This document shows positions 1 to 7,597 of a stretch of DNA of 15,900 nucleotides, in pieces. Positions within the stretch are counted from its first letter, which is position 1. The number at the start of each line of letters is the position of its first letter. The notes below the pieces were generated by a model. It was not told the origin of the DNA. It searched no databases and was given only the letters and a program-made list of their open reading frames with translations. Both the position numbers and the translations under genes were made by a program. The stretch is from B75-G9 sp964564905 (GTDB taxonomy: Archaea > Hadarchaeota > Hadarchaeia > Hadarchaeales > Hadarchaeaceae): NCBI GenBank assembly GCA_964564905.1, contig CAZMCI010000023.1:1-15900 (forward strand). Reading direction: 5' to 3'.

Positions 1-9
1 AGGATTTAA

Positions 10-1011
10 ATGAAGGTCGCGATAAATGGTTTCGGCAGGATAGGAAGGATTTTCTATCGAGCATCCCTCTCAAAACCAAGAAAATTTGAGTGCGTGGCGG
101 TCAACGACCTTTCGGATATAAAGACGGTTGCTCATCTTTTGAAATACGATTCAGTTTTCCGGAAGCTGAACACCGACGTAAAGGTTGAGGATGGAGCGAT
201 CGTCGTTGGGAACGAGAGATTAAAGTATCTCTCAGAGAAGGATCCAGCCAAACTTCCTTGGAAAGAGCTGGGGGTAGATCTGGTCATAGAATCCACGGGA
301 GTCTTCAGGAGCAAGGAAGGCGCATCGAAGCATCTCCAGGCAGGGGCTAAAAAAGTCTTGATATCAGCTCCGGCCAAAGATCCGGACGTGACTATCGTCA
401 TAGGGGTCAACCATAAAGATTACGACCCAAAAAACCACAATATAATCTCACTGGCTTCGTGCACCACGAACTGTCTCGCACCTGTGATGAAGGTTCTCGA
501 TGAAAAGTTCGGAGTGGAAAAGGCATTGATGACCACAGCTCACGCCTACACGAACGATCAGAGATTGCTCGATTTGGTCCATAAAGACCTTAGACGTGCC
601 AGAGCCGCTGGACTATCCATAATACCTGCGACCACGGGGGCAGCCAAAGCGACCGCACTGGTCTTGCCATCCGTAAAGGGCAAAATGGATGGCATGGCAT
701 TCCGGGTACCCACACCGGATGTTTCCGTGGTGGATCTAGTTGCGGTTGTGAAGAAGAAAACTACCATCGAAGAAGTCAACCGTGCACTCAAAGAGGCCGC
801 GGACGGGGAACTAAAGGGCATACTCCAGTACGTGGAAGAGCCTCTTGTCTCAATTGACTTTACCGGAAATCCACACTCCAGTATCGTAGACTCTACGCTC
901 ACAAATGTGGTCGGAGGAGACCTCGTTAAAGTGGTATCGTGGTACGATAATGAGTGGGGCTACTCAAACAGACTTGTGGATATGTGCAATATAATCGCAG
1001 AGAATTTATAA
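10..1011 (+). CDS. gap: Class I (bacterial-type) glyceraldehyde-3-phosphate dehydrogenase
   Basis: Cytoplasmic glycolytic/gluconeogenic enzyme that oxidises glyceraldehyde-3-phosphate to 1,3-bisphosphoglycerate with NAD(P) and phosphate. The 333-residue length is normal for class I enzymes. The Rossmann motif NGFGRIG is at residues 6-12. Asp33 in VNDL is the residue that usually favours NAD. The catalytic motif SCTTNC places the nucleophile at Cys151, and His178 in the TAHAYT motif is the expected base. The C-terminal WYDNEWGYSNR signature is intact. Most archaea instead carry the class II enzyme (INGYGTIGKRV type), so this gene was probably acquired from bacteria at some time, although several archaeal lineages are known to have class I forms. 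AGGA lies just upstream of the ATG, but the promoter is outside the window. PGK, the next enzyme of the pathway, follows 51 bases later, which suggests co-transcription. Confidence 0.96.
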   Translation: MKVAINGFGRIGRIFYRASLSKPRKFECVAVNDLSDIKTVAHLLKYDSVFRKLNTDVKVEDGAIVVGNERLKYLSEKDPAKLPWKELGVDLVIESTGVFRSKEGASKHLQAGAKKVLISAPAKDPDVTIVIGVNHKDYDPKNHNIISLASCTTNCLAPVMKVLDEKFGVEKALMTTAHAYTNDQRLLDLVHKDLRRARAAGLSIIPATTGAAKATALVLPSVKGKMDGMAFRVPTPDVSVVDLVAVVKKKTTIEEVNRALKEAADGELKGILQYVEEPLVSIDFTGNPHSSIVDSTLTNVVGGDLVKVVSWYDNEWGYSNRLVDMCNIIAENL

Positions 1012-1062
1012 TCTCAGTTAAGAGTTGTGACTGGCCCATGAGAACAAGGCGAGGTGAAAGTG

Positions 1063-2274
1063 TTGAAATTTCCTACTTTGGATGAGGTGGACGTCAGGGA
1101 AAAAACTGTGCTTCTCAGAGTTGACATAAATTCTCCGGTCGATAAGCAAACCGGTGAGATACTTGACGATACACGAATACGTTTGTGCGCACCGACCATC
1201 AAGGAACTCTCCTCCAAGGGCGCAAAAGTCGTCGTGCTTGCTCATCAGGGAAGACCGGGCAGCGACGACTTTACCACGCTGGAAAAGCATGCACGAAAAC
1301 TGAGCGATGCTGTTGGTTCCAAAGTTGACTACGTGGATGATGTGCTCGGACCTGCTGCCCGGGAGGCGATCAAGAAAATGCGCCCGGGAGAGATTCTGCT
1401 ATTGGAAAACGTCAGGTTCTACGCAGAGGAAACCCTCAAGGGAAATCCCGAGGAGATGTCCAAAACCCATCTGGTACAGCGTTTGGCAAAACTGGTCGAT
1501 ATATATGTGAACGATGCGTTTGCCGCTGCTCACAGAAAACAGCCTTCTCTGGTAGGATTTGGTCCGGTCCTGCCAACTTATGCGGGAAGGTTGATGGAAA
1601 AAGAGTTAAAAGGATTGAGCCGTGCGCTGGAGCCGGAAAAACCCTGTGTATATGTCCTTGGGGGAGCAAAGTTCGAGGATTCACTCACGATAATTGAGCA
1701 TGTCCTCGAAAAAAACATCGCAGATATCGTTCTGACTGGCGGACTTGTGGGACACGCTCTCCTGATAGCCGGTGGAAAGGACTTGGGGCCCAAAAATATG
1801 GAGATACTGAACAAGAAAGGGTTAGGAGAAGTAATCGATCGAGCAAAAAACGTGATCGCCCGATACGGTGAAAAGGTAAGGACCCCCTTAGATGTCGTTG
1901 TCGAGTCGGAGGGAAAACCCGTAGAACTGGATGTGAACGAGCTTCCGACCGATTTCGCGATCGGAGACATAGGAAGTAAAACCGTCGAGGAGTATTCAAA
2001 AATAATCAGCGGTGCAAAAACGGTGGTCGCGAACGGACCGCTGGGAATTTTTGAAAAGAAAGGCTTTGAGCGCGGGACATTCAAGGTTCTAGAAGCGATG
2101 GCGAATTCCAATGCTTATACGATAATCGGAGGAGGACATGTGGTCGCTGCTGCGCAGGCTGCTGGCATGGTTGAGAGGATAAAACATGTCAGCACGGGCG
2201 GCGGGGCATGCATCAGCTTTTTGTCTGGAGAGAGCATGCCGGTCGTCGAGATGCTCGCGAAGGTGCGGTCTTGA
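1063..2274 (+). CDS. pgk: Phosphoglycerate kinase, archaeal type
   Basis: Transfers phosphate between 1,3-bisphosphoglycerate and ADP, the step after GAPDH. Family signatures run in order: VDINSPVD near the N-terminus, HQGRPG in the substrate-binding region, ENVRF, NDAFAAAHR, GGAKFEDS in the nucleotide domain, and a C-terminal GGGHV followed by STGGGA. These variants (DINSPVD, HQGRPG) are those of archaeal rather than bacterial PGK. The start is ambiguous. GAGGTGA at 1051-1057 is a strong ribosome binding site, followed by in-frame GTG (1060) and TTG (1063). The GTG at 1054 lies inside that site. I chose TTG 1063 because its spacing best matches other genes in the window. The full-length protein is about 403-406 residues, normal for the family. 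The stop codon overlaps the next start. Confidence 0.96.
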   Translation: MKFPTLDEVDVREKTVLLRVDINSPVDKQTGEILDDTRIRLCAPTIKELSSKGAKVVVLAHQGRPGSDDFTTLEKHARKLSDAVGSKVDYVDDVLGPAAREAIKKMRPGEILLLENVRFYAEETLKGNPEEMSKTHLVQRLAKLVDIYVNDAFAAAHRKQPSLVGFGPVLPTYAGRLMEKELKGLSRALEPEKPCVYVLGGAKFEDSLTIIEHVLEKNIADIVLTGGLVGHALLIAGGKDLGPKNMEILNKKGLGEVIDRAKNVIARYGEKVRTPLDVVVESEGKPVELDVNELPTDFAIGDIGSKTVEEYSKIISGAKTVVANGPLGIFEKKGFERGTFKVLEAMANSNAYTIIGGGHVVAAAQAAGMVERIKHVSTGGGACISFLSGESMPVVEMLAKVRS

Positions 2275-3596
2275 CCCGCGTAGTGATAATAGGTCATGAA
2301 TCCGCCGGTTTTACCGCCGCACGTCAAGCAAAGCTCGCCGATAGAAACGCAGAAATAACGGTTATCGAGCGTAGGGCTTATCCCCTTTATCATCCCTGTG
2401 ACATTCCTTTTGCCATAAGTGGAGAGATAGCCTTGGATTCACTCGTCGAGAACGTCAGCTCTCCTCACGTGGAGCTTCAGCTGGAAAGCAATGCTGAGGA
2501 GATAAACCCAGACGAAAGGACTGTCAAAGTTAGAGAATTGAAAAATGGAAGAACTAAAACAGTCCCTTATGATTCGCTTATCCTGGCAACAGGCAGTCGT
2601 CCGTTTATACCTCAGGTGCCTGGGATCAATCTGAATGGAGTATACGAAGTTAGAACGGTGGAAAACGCAAATGCCATCATCGAGGCCGCAAAAAAAGCGA
2701 AGAAGGCCGTAGTGATCGGTGGCGGGGCGATAGGGGTGGAAACGTCGATAGCTCTCAGACATAGGGGGCTTGAGGTGACGCTGATCGAAATGAGGTCCCA
2801 TATATTGCCCACCGCATTGGATCAAGATATGAGCGAACTCGTTACAGAAAAACTCAGAAAGGAAGGAGTTCGCGTACTTTGCGGCCAAGCCTTGGATGAG
2901 ATAGCGGGCGGGAAGAGCGTCAGCTCGGTTATCTCTGGAGGAGCGAAGTACTCTACGGATATGGTAGTAATGGCTACGGGTACCATGCCAGAGACAAAAC
3001 TGGCAAGGGACGCCGGATTGAAATTGGGTGCCACCGGGGGGATAAAAGTAGACCAATACCTTCACACCAGCGATCCGGACATCTTCGCTGCGGGAGACTG
3101 TGTGGAGACAAGAAACATTGTAACGGGAGAACCAACCCTCCCACAAACGGCGTCGACCGCCATGAGGATGGGTAAAATAGCAGGAGAGAACGCCGTGGGT
3201 TGGAAAAAGAGGTTCGAGGGCACGCTCAATACACTTGTGACATCCATAAACGGGCTCGTGATAGGCTCTACCGGAGTAACCACAAAAAAAGCAGAAAATG
3301 CGGGCATGAAGGTCATCTCGGCTAGAATTCGCGCTTTAGATAGGCCTGCATATCGTCCAGAAGCTACACCCATATACGTCAAACTCATCGTAGAGTTCGA
3401 TGATCGGAGACTGGTCGGGGGTCAGGTGATAGGCATGAATGGTGTGGCAGAACGCGTCAACCTCCTAAGTCTAGCTGTTCAGAATGGTATGCATGTGGAC
3501 GAACTTGCAAACATGGAATACTGCTATATGCCAGCGGTGACCGCTACGGTGGAACCACTGGCGATGGCCGCGGAAGCTGTTTTGAGAAAGTTGTAA
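2271..3596 (+). CDS. FAD/NAD-dependent NADH oxidase / CoA-disulfide reductase family
   Basis: Flavoprotein of the pyridine nucleotide-disulfide oxidoreductase superfamily, in the NADH oxidase (NOX) / CoA-disulfide reductase branch. The FAD-binding Gly motif is GHESAG at residues 8-13, with the middle glycine missing as in Enterococcus-type NOX. Cys43 (YHPCDIP) is the single redox-active cysteine position of the branch. ATGSRP is at 106-111, the NAD-binding GGGAIG at about 150-155 with an acidic residue (Glu173) after the second strand that suggests NADH, and AAGDC near 273-277. A C-terminal dimerisation domain follows, with a YCYMP motif. The TTG start is chosen because TTGA overlaps the PGK stop and a GGTG ends seven bases earlier. 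A farther upstream ATG at 2208 would lie wholly inside pgk and has no family match. Likely roles are O2 or disulfide reduction. The exact substrate cannot be read from the sequence. Confidence 0.92.
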   Translation: MTRVVIIGHESAGFTAARQAKLADRNAEITVIERRAYPLYHPCDIPFAISGEIALDSLVENVSSPHVELQLESNAEEINPDERTVKVRELKNGRTKTVPYDSLILATGSRPFIPQVPGINLNGVYEVRTVENANAIIEAAKKAKKAVVIGGGAIGVETSIALRHRGLEVTLIEMRSHILPTALDQDMSELVTEKLRKEGVRVLCGQALDEIAGGKSVSSVISGGAKYSTDMVVMATGTMPETKLARDAGLKLGATGGIKVDQYLHTSDPDIFAAGDCVETRNIVTGEPTLPQTASTAMRMGKIAGENAVGWKKRFEGTLNTLVTSINGLVIGSTGVTTKKAENAGMKVISARIRALDRPAYRPEATPIYVKLIVEFDDRRLVGGQVIGMNGVAERVNLLSLAVQNGMHVDELANMEYCYMPAVTATVEPLAMAAEAVLRKL

Positions 3597-3608
3597 CCCG
3601 GTGTTTTC

Positions 3609-4187
3609 ATGCTCTTCGTCATCGAGCATTTAGAGCCGAAACTCAGCGAATGGCTTTACCTCGAATATTCTCACGCTGCCCAAGCTGTAGGGCGAGAGAA
3701 GCTGCTCATAACTAATGTAAAAAATGAACACGAGTTTCGCAAACTATCCAAAACAGCACATGTTGAACGGGAGCGGGTTGGTGCCCTGTTTGAGCAGAAC
3801 GAGCTTCTGATCCTCGATTCCAGAGCAAAACACACACTGACTCCAGATGATTTCAAAAACAAGAAAGCTGTGGTGATCGGCGGAATTTTGGGAGCGGACC
3901 CGCCGCTTGGGAGAACAAGGCTGTTAACCCGGGCTCTGCCGAAAGTCTCCAGACGAAATATCGGGAGGTCTCAGTTCTCAATAGATGGAGCTGTTTATGT
4001 TGCAGCACAGGTGGAAGCAGGTAAAGCGTTGTCTGAAATACCCACTCAAAGCGGAATTGAAATCAGAATCACCGATGGACATTCCGTAATCCTCCCTTAT
4101 GAATACCCGGTTGTAGATGGCAAGCCATTCATTCCCAAAAAACTTATCGCTTATCTCAAACGTCCTTGGCGCGTGAACCACCCCTAG
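3609..4187 (+). CDS. Sfm1-like SPOUT methyltransferase (DUF431 family)
   Basis: The N-terminus FVIEHLEPKLSEWLYLEY and the central GGILGADPPLGRT (residues 91-103) match the Sfm1/YOR021C family. This is a SPOUT-fold, SAM-dependent group in which yeast Sfm1 monomethylates an arginine of ribosomal protein S3 (uS3). The archaeal substrate is presumably ribosomal, but that is inference. Further agreement is LLILDSRA before the knot and GKPFIP near the C-terminus. The ATG has GG seven bases upstream and starts 12 bases after the NOX stop, so it is probably in the same operon. The 3' end is unusual. The last four codons and the stop (from 4173) coincide with the conserved terminus of a mobile-element-like sequence, so the native tail was probably replaced. 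The core fold appears complete at 192 residues. Confidence 0.85.
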   Translation: MLFVIEHLEPKLSEWLYLEYSHAAQAVGREKLLITNVKNEHEFRKLSKTAHVERERVGALFEQNELLILDSRAKHTLTPDDFKNKKAVVIGGILGADPPLGRTRLLTRALPKVSRRNIGRSQFSIDGAVYVAAQVEAGKALSEIPTQSGIEIRITDGHSVILPYEYPVVDGKPFIPKKLIAYLKRPWRVNHP

Positions 4188-4479
4188 CTCTTGCAGGGAG
4201 CTTCCTGCTTCAGCGACGGGGCTTGCCTGGCGACAACGGCTTGCGCCGGAACGCCGAGTGGGGATCCCGCCTCCACAGGCGTCGGTTCGGGCCGTCTCAG
4301 CCCCACCCGAAGGATACGCGGAGATGCTATATAATCCCTGTCGAACCCCTCCGGAACGTCCTGCGAGGTTCTCTCCTAGTTCACCCAGCCAAAATTGAAC
4401 CCAATCAAAACCGAAAGCTACGGGTCGCCTCTCCGTTCCTCTCCCTTTCGAAAGGGGACTTCTCGGCGAGAAAGTTAAA
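4173..4479 (-). mobile_element. IS200/IS605-like non-autonomous element A (solo omega-RNA-like)
   Basis: First of three related non-coding elements. Read on the minus strand, its 3' end carries CAAGCCCCGTC, TGAAGCAGGAAGC, a CCCT/AGGG hairpin, then GGGGTGGTTCAC. I recognise this arrangement from the 3' termini of IS605-type tnpB elements, where the omega-RNA ends. The opposite end (4450-4479) has a perfect CCCTT/AAGGG hairpin with a TCGA loop, followed by a GGGGACTTC and GTTAAA motif shared with elements B and C. TCCACAGGCGT-type and TTCGGG core motifs are also shared. No transposase reading frame remains. It fills the gap between the convergent Sfm1-like and dehydrogenase genes and supplies the last codons of the former. 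The IS family assignment is from memory of such termini, not from a search. Confidence 0.6.
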
Positions 4480-4510
4480 CGATGGGTGAACATCACGGGC
4501 AATATGGAGT

Positions 4511-5545
4511 TTAAGTCCGGAGATCGACACCGATCTCCTTTGCCAGTTGCTCGAGCTCTTTCCAGACCTCATCGGCTATTGGGATCCCCTCGCGGATCCT
4601 CTTTTCACGCGTTTTTTGTTCAGGTTCTCCAGGAACCATTATTTCTGTCACACCTGGTGCTCTTTTCGAACTTTTGATCTGCATCACATACTCACGAACC
4701 CTTGTTTTGAATTTCGCCGGTGTGACAAATGCCGCAGGATCTACCGCTATCATGAAATCACCCTTTGTACAAAATCCCTGTATGGGTTCAAGGGTTCCAT
4801 CAATCTCCTTTCCCACCCCTGCGCTGACCAGCGGGCCAGCCAGCAATTCTAAAACAAATGCCAGTCCGTATCCCTTTGGGCCTCCGAATGGGCTCAATGC
4901 ACCCTCAAGCCCCTTTTTCGGATCAGTGGTGGGGTTGCCCTCGCTGTCTATCGCCCATCCTTCTGGTATCTTCTGTCCTTTCTTCATCGCATTCACGAGC
5001 TTTCCACGCGCTGCTACGCTCATGGCCATATCCAAGAGTATTGGAGGTTCGGTCGGAAACCCCACCGCCAGTGCATTGGTCCCTAAAAAAGGCTCGACGC
5101 CACCCCACGGATGAACCAACGCATCCGTCGTCGTGGTCACCATTCCTATAAGTCCCTCCCGCATCGCCAGTTCAGCATAATACCCAGCGATCCCAAAATG
5201 GTTAGAGTTGAAAACCCCCACAGCTGCCACCCCTTGCTTTTTCGCTTTCTCAATCGCGAGTCGCATCGCACGTGTCGCGACGTAGTGACCAAGACCATGA
5301 CCCCCGTCCACGAGGGCGGTGGCTGGTGTTTCCCTGACCACCTTCACGCTGGCGTTGGGAATTATCGTCCCCCGCCTCAAGGCACGTAGGATATATGGCA
5401 AACGAAGTAAACCGTGAGAGGCCAGTCCCCGAAGGTCACCTTCCGTCAAGACCTCTGCAGTGGCATTTGCCTCGTCCTCATCCACGTTCAACGCCAGGAG
5501 CAACTTGCGTATGACCTTTTTTTCTTGTTCTGGCTTCAGGATCAT
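4511..5545 (-). CDS. Malate/L-lactate/sulfolactate dehydrogenase (LDH2/MDH2 family)
   Basis: NAD(P)-dependent 2-hydroxyacid oxidoreductase of the LDH2/MDH2 family, unrelated to classical MDH/LDH. Members reduce oxaloacetate, sulfopyruvate (ComC) or ureidoglycolate-type substrates. At 344 residues it has normal length. Visible landmarks are ASHGLLRLP (residues 42-50), DGGHGLGH (80-87), NSNHFGIAGYYA with His116, GGVEPFLGTNALAVGFPT, and PFGGPKGYGLA in the C-terminal half. GG stands seven bases before the ATG (GGAGTCTAG-ATG), which supports this start. It follows a 107-residue unknown gene by 65 bases on the same strand and converges with the Sfm1-like gene across element A. In archaea this family often serves as malate dehydrogenase, but coenzyme-M-type sulfolactate activity cannot be excluded. 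No other coenzyme M genes are nearby. Confidence 0.92.
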   Translation of the reverse strand: MILKPEQEKKVIRKLLLALNVDEDEANATAEVLTEGDLRGLASHGLLRLPYILRALRRGTIIPNASVKVVRETPATALVDGGHGLGHYVATRAMRLAIEKAKKQGVAAVGVFNSNHFGIAGYYAELAMREGLIGMVTTTTDALVHPWGGVEPFLGTNALAVGFPTEPPILLDMAMSVAARGKLVNAMKKGQKIPEGWAIDSEGNPTTDPKKGLEGALSPFGGPKGYGLAFVLELLAGPLVSAGVGKEIDGTLEPIQGFCTKGDFMIAVDPAAFVTPAKFKTRVREYVMQIKSSKRAPGVTEIMVPGEPEQKTREKRIREGIPIADEVWKELEQLAKEIGVDLRT

Positions 5546-5610
5546 CTAGACTCCAAGCTCATCTCGAATGCGTGACTTAAAATCTCATCGCCATACCCTG
5601 GCAAAATACT

Positions 5611-5934
5611 TTATGACAAGCGTTTTCCACCACGCAGCAATATTTCCTCTCCACCGTTGCGTTCATCGTACAGTATCCAGGTCAGACGCGGTGTCGCTCG
5701 AGACATGGATCTCAACACGGACAGCAGACGCGACCTGTCCTCATCATTCCGAAGACGGGAAAAACCCCAACGGGCCCCCCTCGGTTCCATTCCGTCCAAT
5801 ATGTATGATTTTGGCCAGAGTTTGACGCGTTCCATAAAGTTCCGGCCCTCGTTAAAATGGTTTTTAATTCGGTTTAACACTTGAAGCTCCTTTTGCGCAA
5901 CGGCTTCGAGCGTCTGATAGTGGACCAGCCTCAT
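5611..5934 (-). CDS. Hypothetical protein, 107 residues
   Basis: I do not recognise this protein. It is a basic, soluble-looking sequence with no membrane segment or signal peptide. A helical N-terminal part (LEAVAQKELQVLNRIKNHF) is followed by an Arg/Asp-rich middle (SRLRNDEDRSRLLSVLRSM) and a short beta-like stretch TWILYDE. It is probably a real gene. A GGAGG ribosome binding site lies three bases before the ATG and a TATA-like box (TTTTAAAT at 5972-5965) lies about 34 bases upstream. That would give an mRNA with a leader of only about ten bases. It precedes the LDH2-family gene on the same strand, separated by 65 bases, so the two may be co-transcribed. A lineage-restricted protein is likely. 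Confidence 0.6.
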   Translation of the reverse strand: MRLVHYQTLEAVAQKELQVLNRIKNHFNEGRNFMERVKLWPKSYILDGMEPRGARWGFSRLRNDEDRSRLLSVLRSMSRATPRLTWILYDERNGGEEILLRGGKRLS

Positions 5935-5964
5935 TTACCTCCGTTGAGAATTTGCAGGGAGGTA

Positions 5965-5972
5965 ATTTAAAA
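5965..5972 (-). promoter_or_regulatory. TATA box for the 107-residue gene
   Basis: TTTTAAAT on the minus strand is centred about 34 bases before the ATG at 5934. With usual archaeal spacing, transcription would begin about 8-10 bases before the start codon, just ahead of the GGAGG site. This is inference from spacing and composition. Confidence 0.45.
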
Positions 5973-6013
5973 AGGAAAAAAATGGGGGGGTCATTCCAAG
6001 GCGGATGTTGGTT

Positions 6014-6351
6014 GTGACCTCCTCCCCTCGCTCACGCAAGGGGCTTCCACTTTTCCTTCGCGTTACTCCCTCACCGCCTCCGCTCGGGGAGCGTTTCGCG
6101 GAAGCTTTTCCCCTTTCGGGTACTCCAGGTTCCTGCTTCATCCACCGGACTCGATCCCATCCCTCTTCGGGCGGTTACGGAGGTCTCGATGTCCAGCCTA
6201 CCCGCGCCGTGCGGGTCATCGGTTTTCCACAGGCGTGAATTCGGGGTGGCCCCTCCCTACTTCTGGAAGGAACTAGCGCGGGGAGAGAACATATGGTTTT
6301 CGGCTCTCATCCCCGCCCTTACGGACGGGGACTTCCCGCCGAAGAGTTAAA
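6014..6351 (-). mobile_element. IS200/IS605-like non-autonomous element B (solo omega-RNA-like)
   Basis: Second and longest copy of the family (about 338 bp). On the minus strand the 3' end reads GGAAGCCCC, a CCCCT/AGGGG hairpin, then GGAGGTCAC, parallel to element A. The other end has a 20-base hairpin (CCCCG/CGGGG with two inner pairs and a TTAC loop) followed by GGGGACTTCCCGCCGA and GTTAAA. The core contains GGTTACGGAGGTC and a CCACAGGCGTGAATTCGGG motif, both also in C and the latter partly in A. Positions 6071-6139 match element C almost exactly. No transposase or TnpB frame is present, and short open frames across it are low-complexity Arg/Gly/Pro. It occupies most of the 449-base gap 5935-6383 and ends about 30 bases from the MFS stop codon. 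Confidence 0.6.
6071..6139 (+). repeat. Highly conserved core repeat, copy 1 (in element B)
   Basis: This 69-base segment matches 11495-11563 in element C with three mismatches by my hand alignment, in the same orientation. It includes an inner CGCTC/GAGCG palindrome and a TTTCGCGGAAGC motif. It is much better conserved than the rest of the two elements. Confidence 0.85.
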
Positions 6352-6383
6352 AGATCTTAAATGGATATCTGTGTTGAACACGA

Positions 6384-7544
6384 TCATCTCAACGAAGCAG
6401 CGGACAAAAAGAACATCATGAGCGCCATTCCGGAGCCAACATAAAACGTGCTATCCAGGCCCCACTCAGTAAATACGGCCCCCATCAATACAGGTCCGAG
6501 GGTTTGACCCAATTTGAGGGCGGTTCCGTTTATGGACATGAACGCGGCACGATGTTCCATCGGTGCCCGTCTAGTCAAGAGAGCGTAAAGATTGGGCATG
6601 TTCAGTCCATGGGCAATTCCGAGAATTATGGTCGGAACCATAAGTAGCCAGATGTTTGGAACCACGGTAATCATCGTCAGCCCTAGGGCATACAGAAGGA
6701 ATGAAATCTTGAGAAATGTTTTTCCAGAACGCTTTTTGGTCAGTTTTCCCATTTGTGGCGCCGTAAGCGCGGTAGTGAGAGAGGTGCTTGCCATGACCAT
6801 CCCGATGGTCAGGGCGGACCCACCGAACGAGCTGGCAATCATGAAAGGAAAAAACGTCAAATATGCACCATAGAGGATTAAAAAAGTGGATGCCCCTATG
6901 ATAAAGAGAACCACTGTCTGAGGATTTTTGATCGTGCGCCAAATGCTTTTGAGATACGACCTTGTCGACCGACCGTCATCTGGCTCAGGGTTGTTCAGAT
7001 AATGTAGGGCTAGAAATCCAATGGGGATCGCTACAAGCGGCAGAAGAAACGGATAGTACCAGCCAAGCATTGCCATTGCCCCTCCCAGTGCCGGGTAACC
7101 TGCGGTTCCAACACTGAGCACACCAGCGTTGTAACCTATCGCTGCAATCCTCTGTTTTCCAGAGTATAGGTCTCCTATAATGGTCACGTTGAGGAACGCT
7201 ATGGAAGCCGCGCCTGTACCTTGTAGGAACCGCAGGGCTAACAAGGTGTGGAAGTCCCGGGCGAGGACGCAGGCCCCACCAACAACCCCGAAGATCATCA
7301 GTGAGGGGATGAGAATTTTCTTTCTTCCCCACCGGTCGGCGAGTATCCCCAGTACCGGAGCTAGAAATACTCCGGGGATCGTGAAAATCGTGATCAAAAG
7401 CCCCACCTCCTGCGTCGTGATATTCAGTTCCCGCACCATCGCTGGGAATGCCGGTGTGATGGTGGCGACACCCATAACTGCCATGAGGGTGACGCCGAAG
7501 ACGACCAGGAGATTGGTTTCACGATACAGTTTTCTTTTGCCCAT
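6384..7544 (-). CDS. MFS transporter, DHA1-like, 12 membrane segments
   Basis: Integral membrane secondary transporter of the major facilitator superfamily. The hydrophobicity pattern over 386 residues fits 12 membrane helices in two halves, joined by a charged loop (NNPEPDDGRSTRSYLKS). The family motif A is clear at about residues 66-78 (GILADRWGRKKIL). A degenerate counterpart (GKLTKKRSGKTFL) lies at the equivalent place in the second half. This layout is typical of drug:H+ antiporter-1 type exporters. Substrate cannot be inferred. A GGAG site lies six bases before the ATG. It is 53 bases after the DUF89 gene on the same strand and probably ends the operon that starts with the HAD gene. Element B lies immediately downstream of its stop. 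Confidence 0.9.
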   Translation of the reverse strand: MGKRKLYRETNLLVVFGVTLMAVMGVATITPAFPAMVRELNITTQEVGLLITIFTIPGVFLAPVLGILADRWGRKKILIPSLMIFGVVGGACVLARDFHTLLALRFLQGTGAASIAFLNVTIIGDLYSGKQRIAAIGYNAGVLSVGTAGYPALGGAMAMLGWYYPFLLPLVAIPIGFLALHYLNNPEPDDGRSTRSYLKSIWRTIKNPQTVVLFIIGASTFLILYGAYLTFFPFMIASSFGGSALTIGMVMASTSLTTALTAPQMGKLTKKRSGKTFLKISFLLYALGLTMITVVPNIWLLMVPTIILGIAHGLNMPNLYALLTRRAPMEHRAAFMSINGTALKLGQTLGPVLMGAVFTEWGLDSTFYVGSGMALMMFFLSAASLR

Positions 7545-7597
7545 AGCACTCCTTCGTCAAGCTATCAAATGAACTTAACCTGGTGGCAAATTTAGAC

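Noticed and set aside
2208..2270. Upstream ATG extension of the NOX-like gene
   Set aside because: The extra residues are encoded wholly within pgk in another frame and do not match the family. TTG 2271 has a proper ribosome binding site.
4326..4335. CTATATAATC as a TATA box inside element A
   Set aside because: No gene or shared RNA start lies at the expected distance on the plus strand, and the motif is not at the same place in B or C.
4166..4489. Plus-strand open frame within element A
   Set aside because: Low-complexity composition, no ribosome binding site, and it lies inside a non-coding element whose conserved features are hairpins.
3978..4502. Long minus-strand open frame (174 codons) across element A and the end of the Sfm1-like gene
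   Set aside because: Half of it is antisense to a clear coding gene and the rest lies in element A. Its Gly/Arg/Ser-rich sequence faintly recalls the tail frame of tnpB genes over the omega-RNA, but there is no catalytic domain, so it is not called as a gene or pseudogene.
5976..5990. A-run then G7 tract next to element B
   Set aside because: Notable homopolymers, but in a gene-free spacer with no frame to shift. They may be a sequencing or assembly weak spot rather than biology.
5935..6238. Short open frames on both strands over element B
   Set aside because: Arg/Pro/Gly-rich translations with no family features. They coincide with the repeat, and the equivalent frames are not kept in element C.
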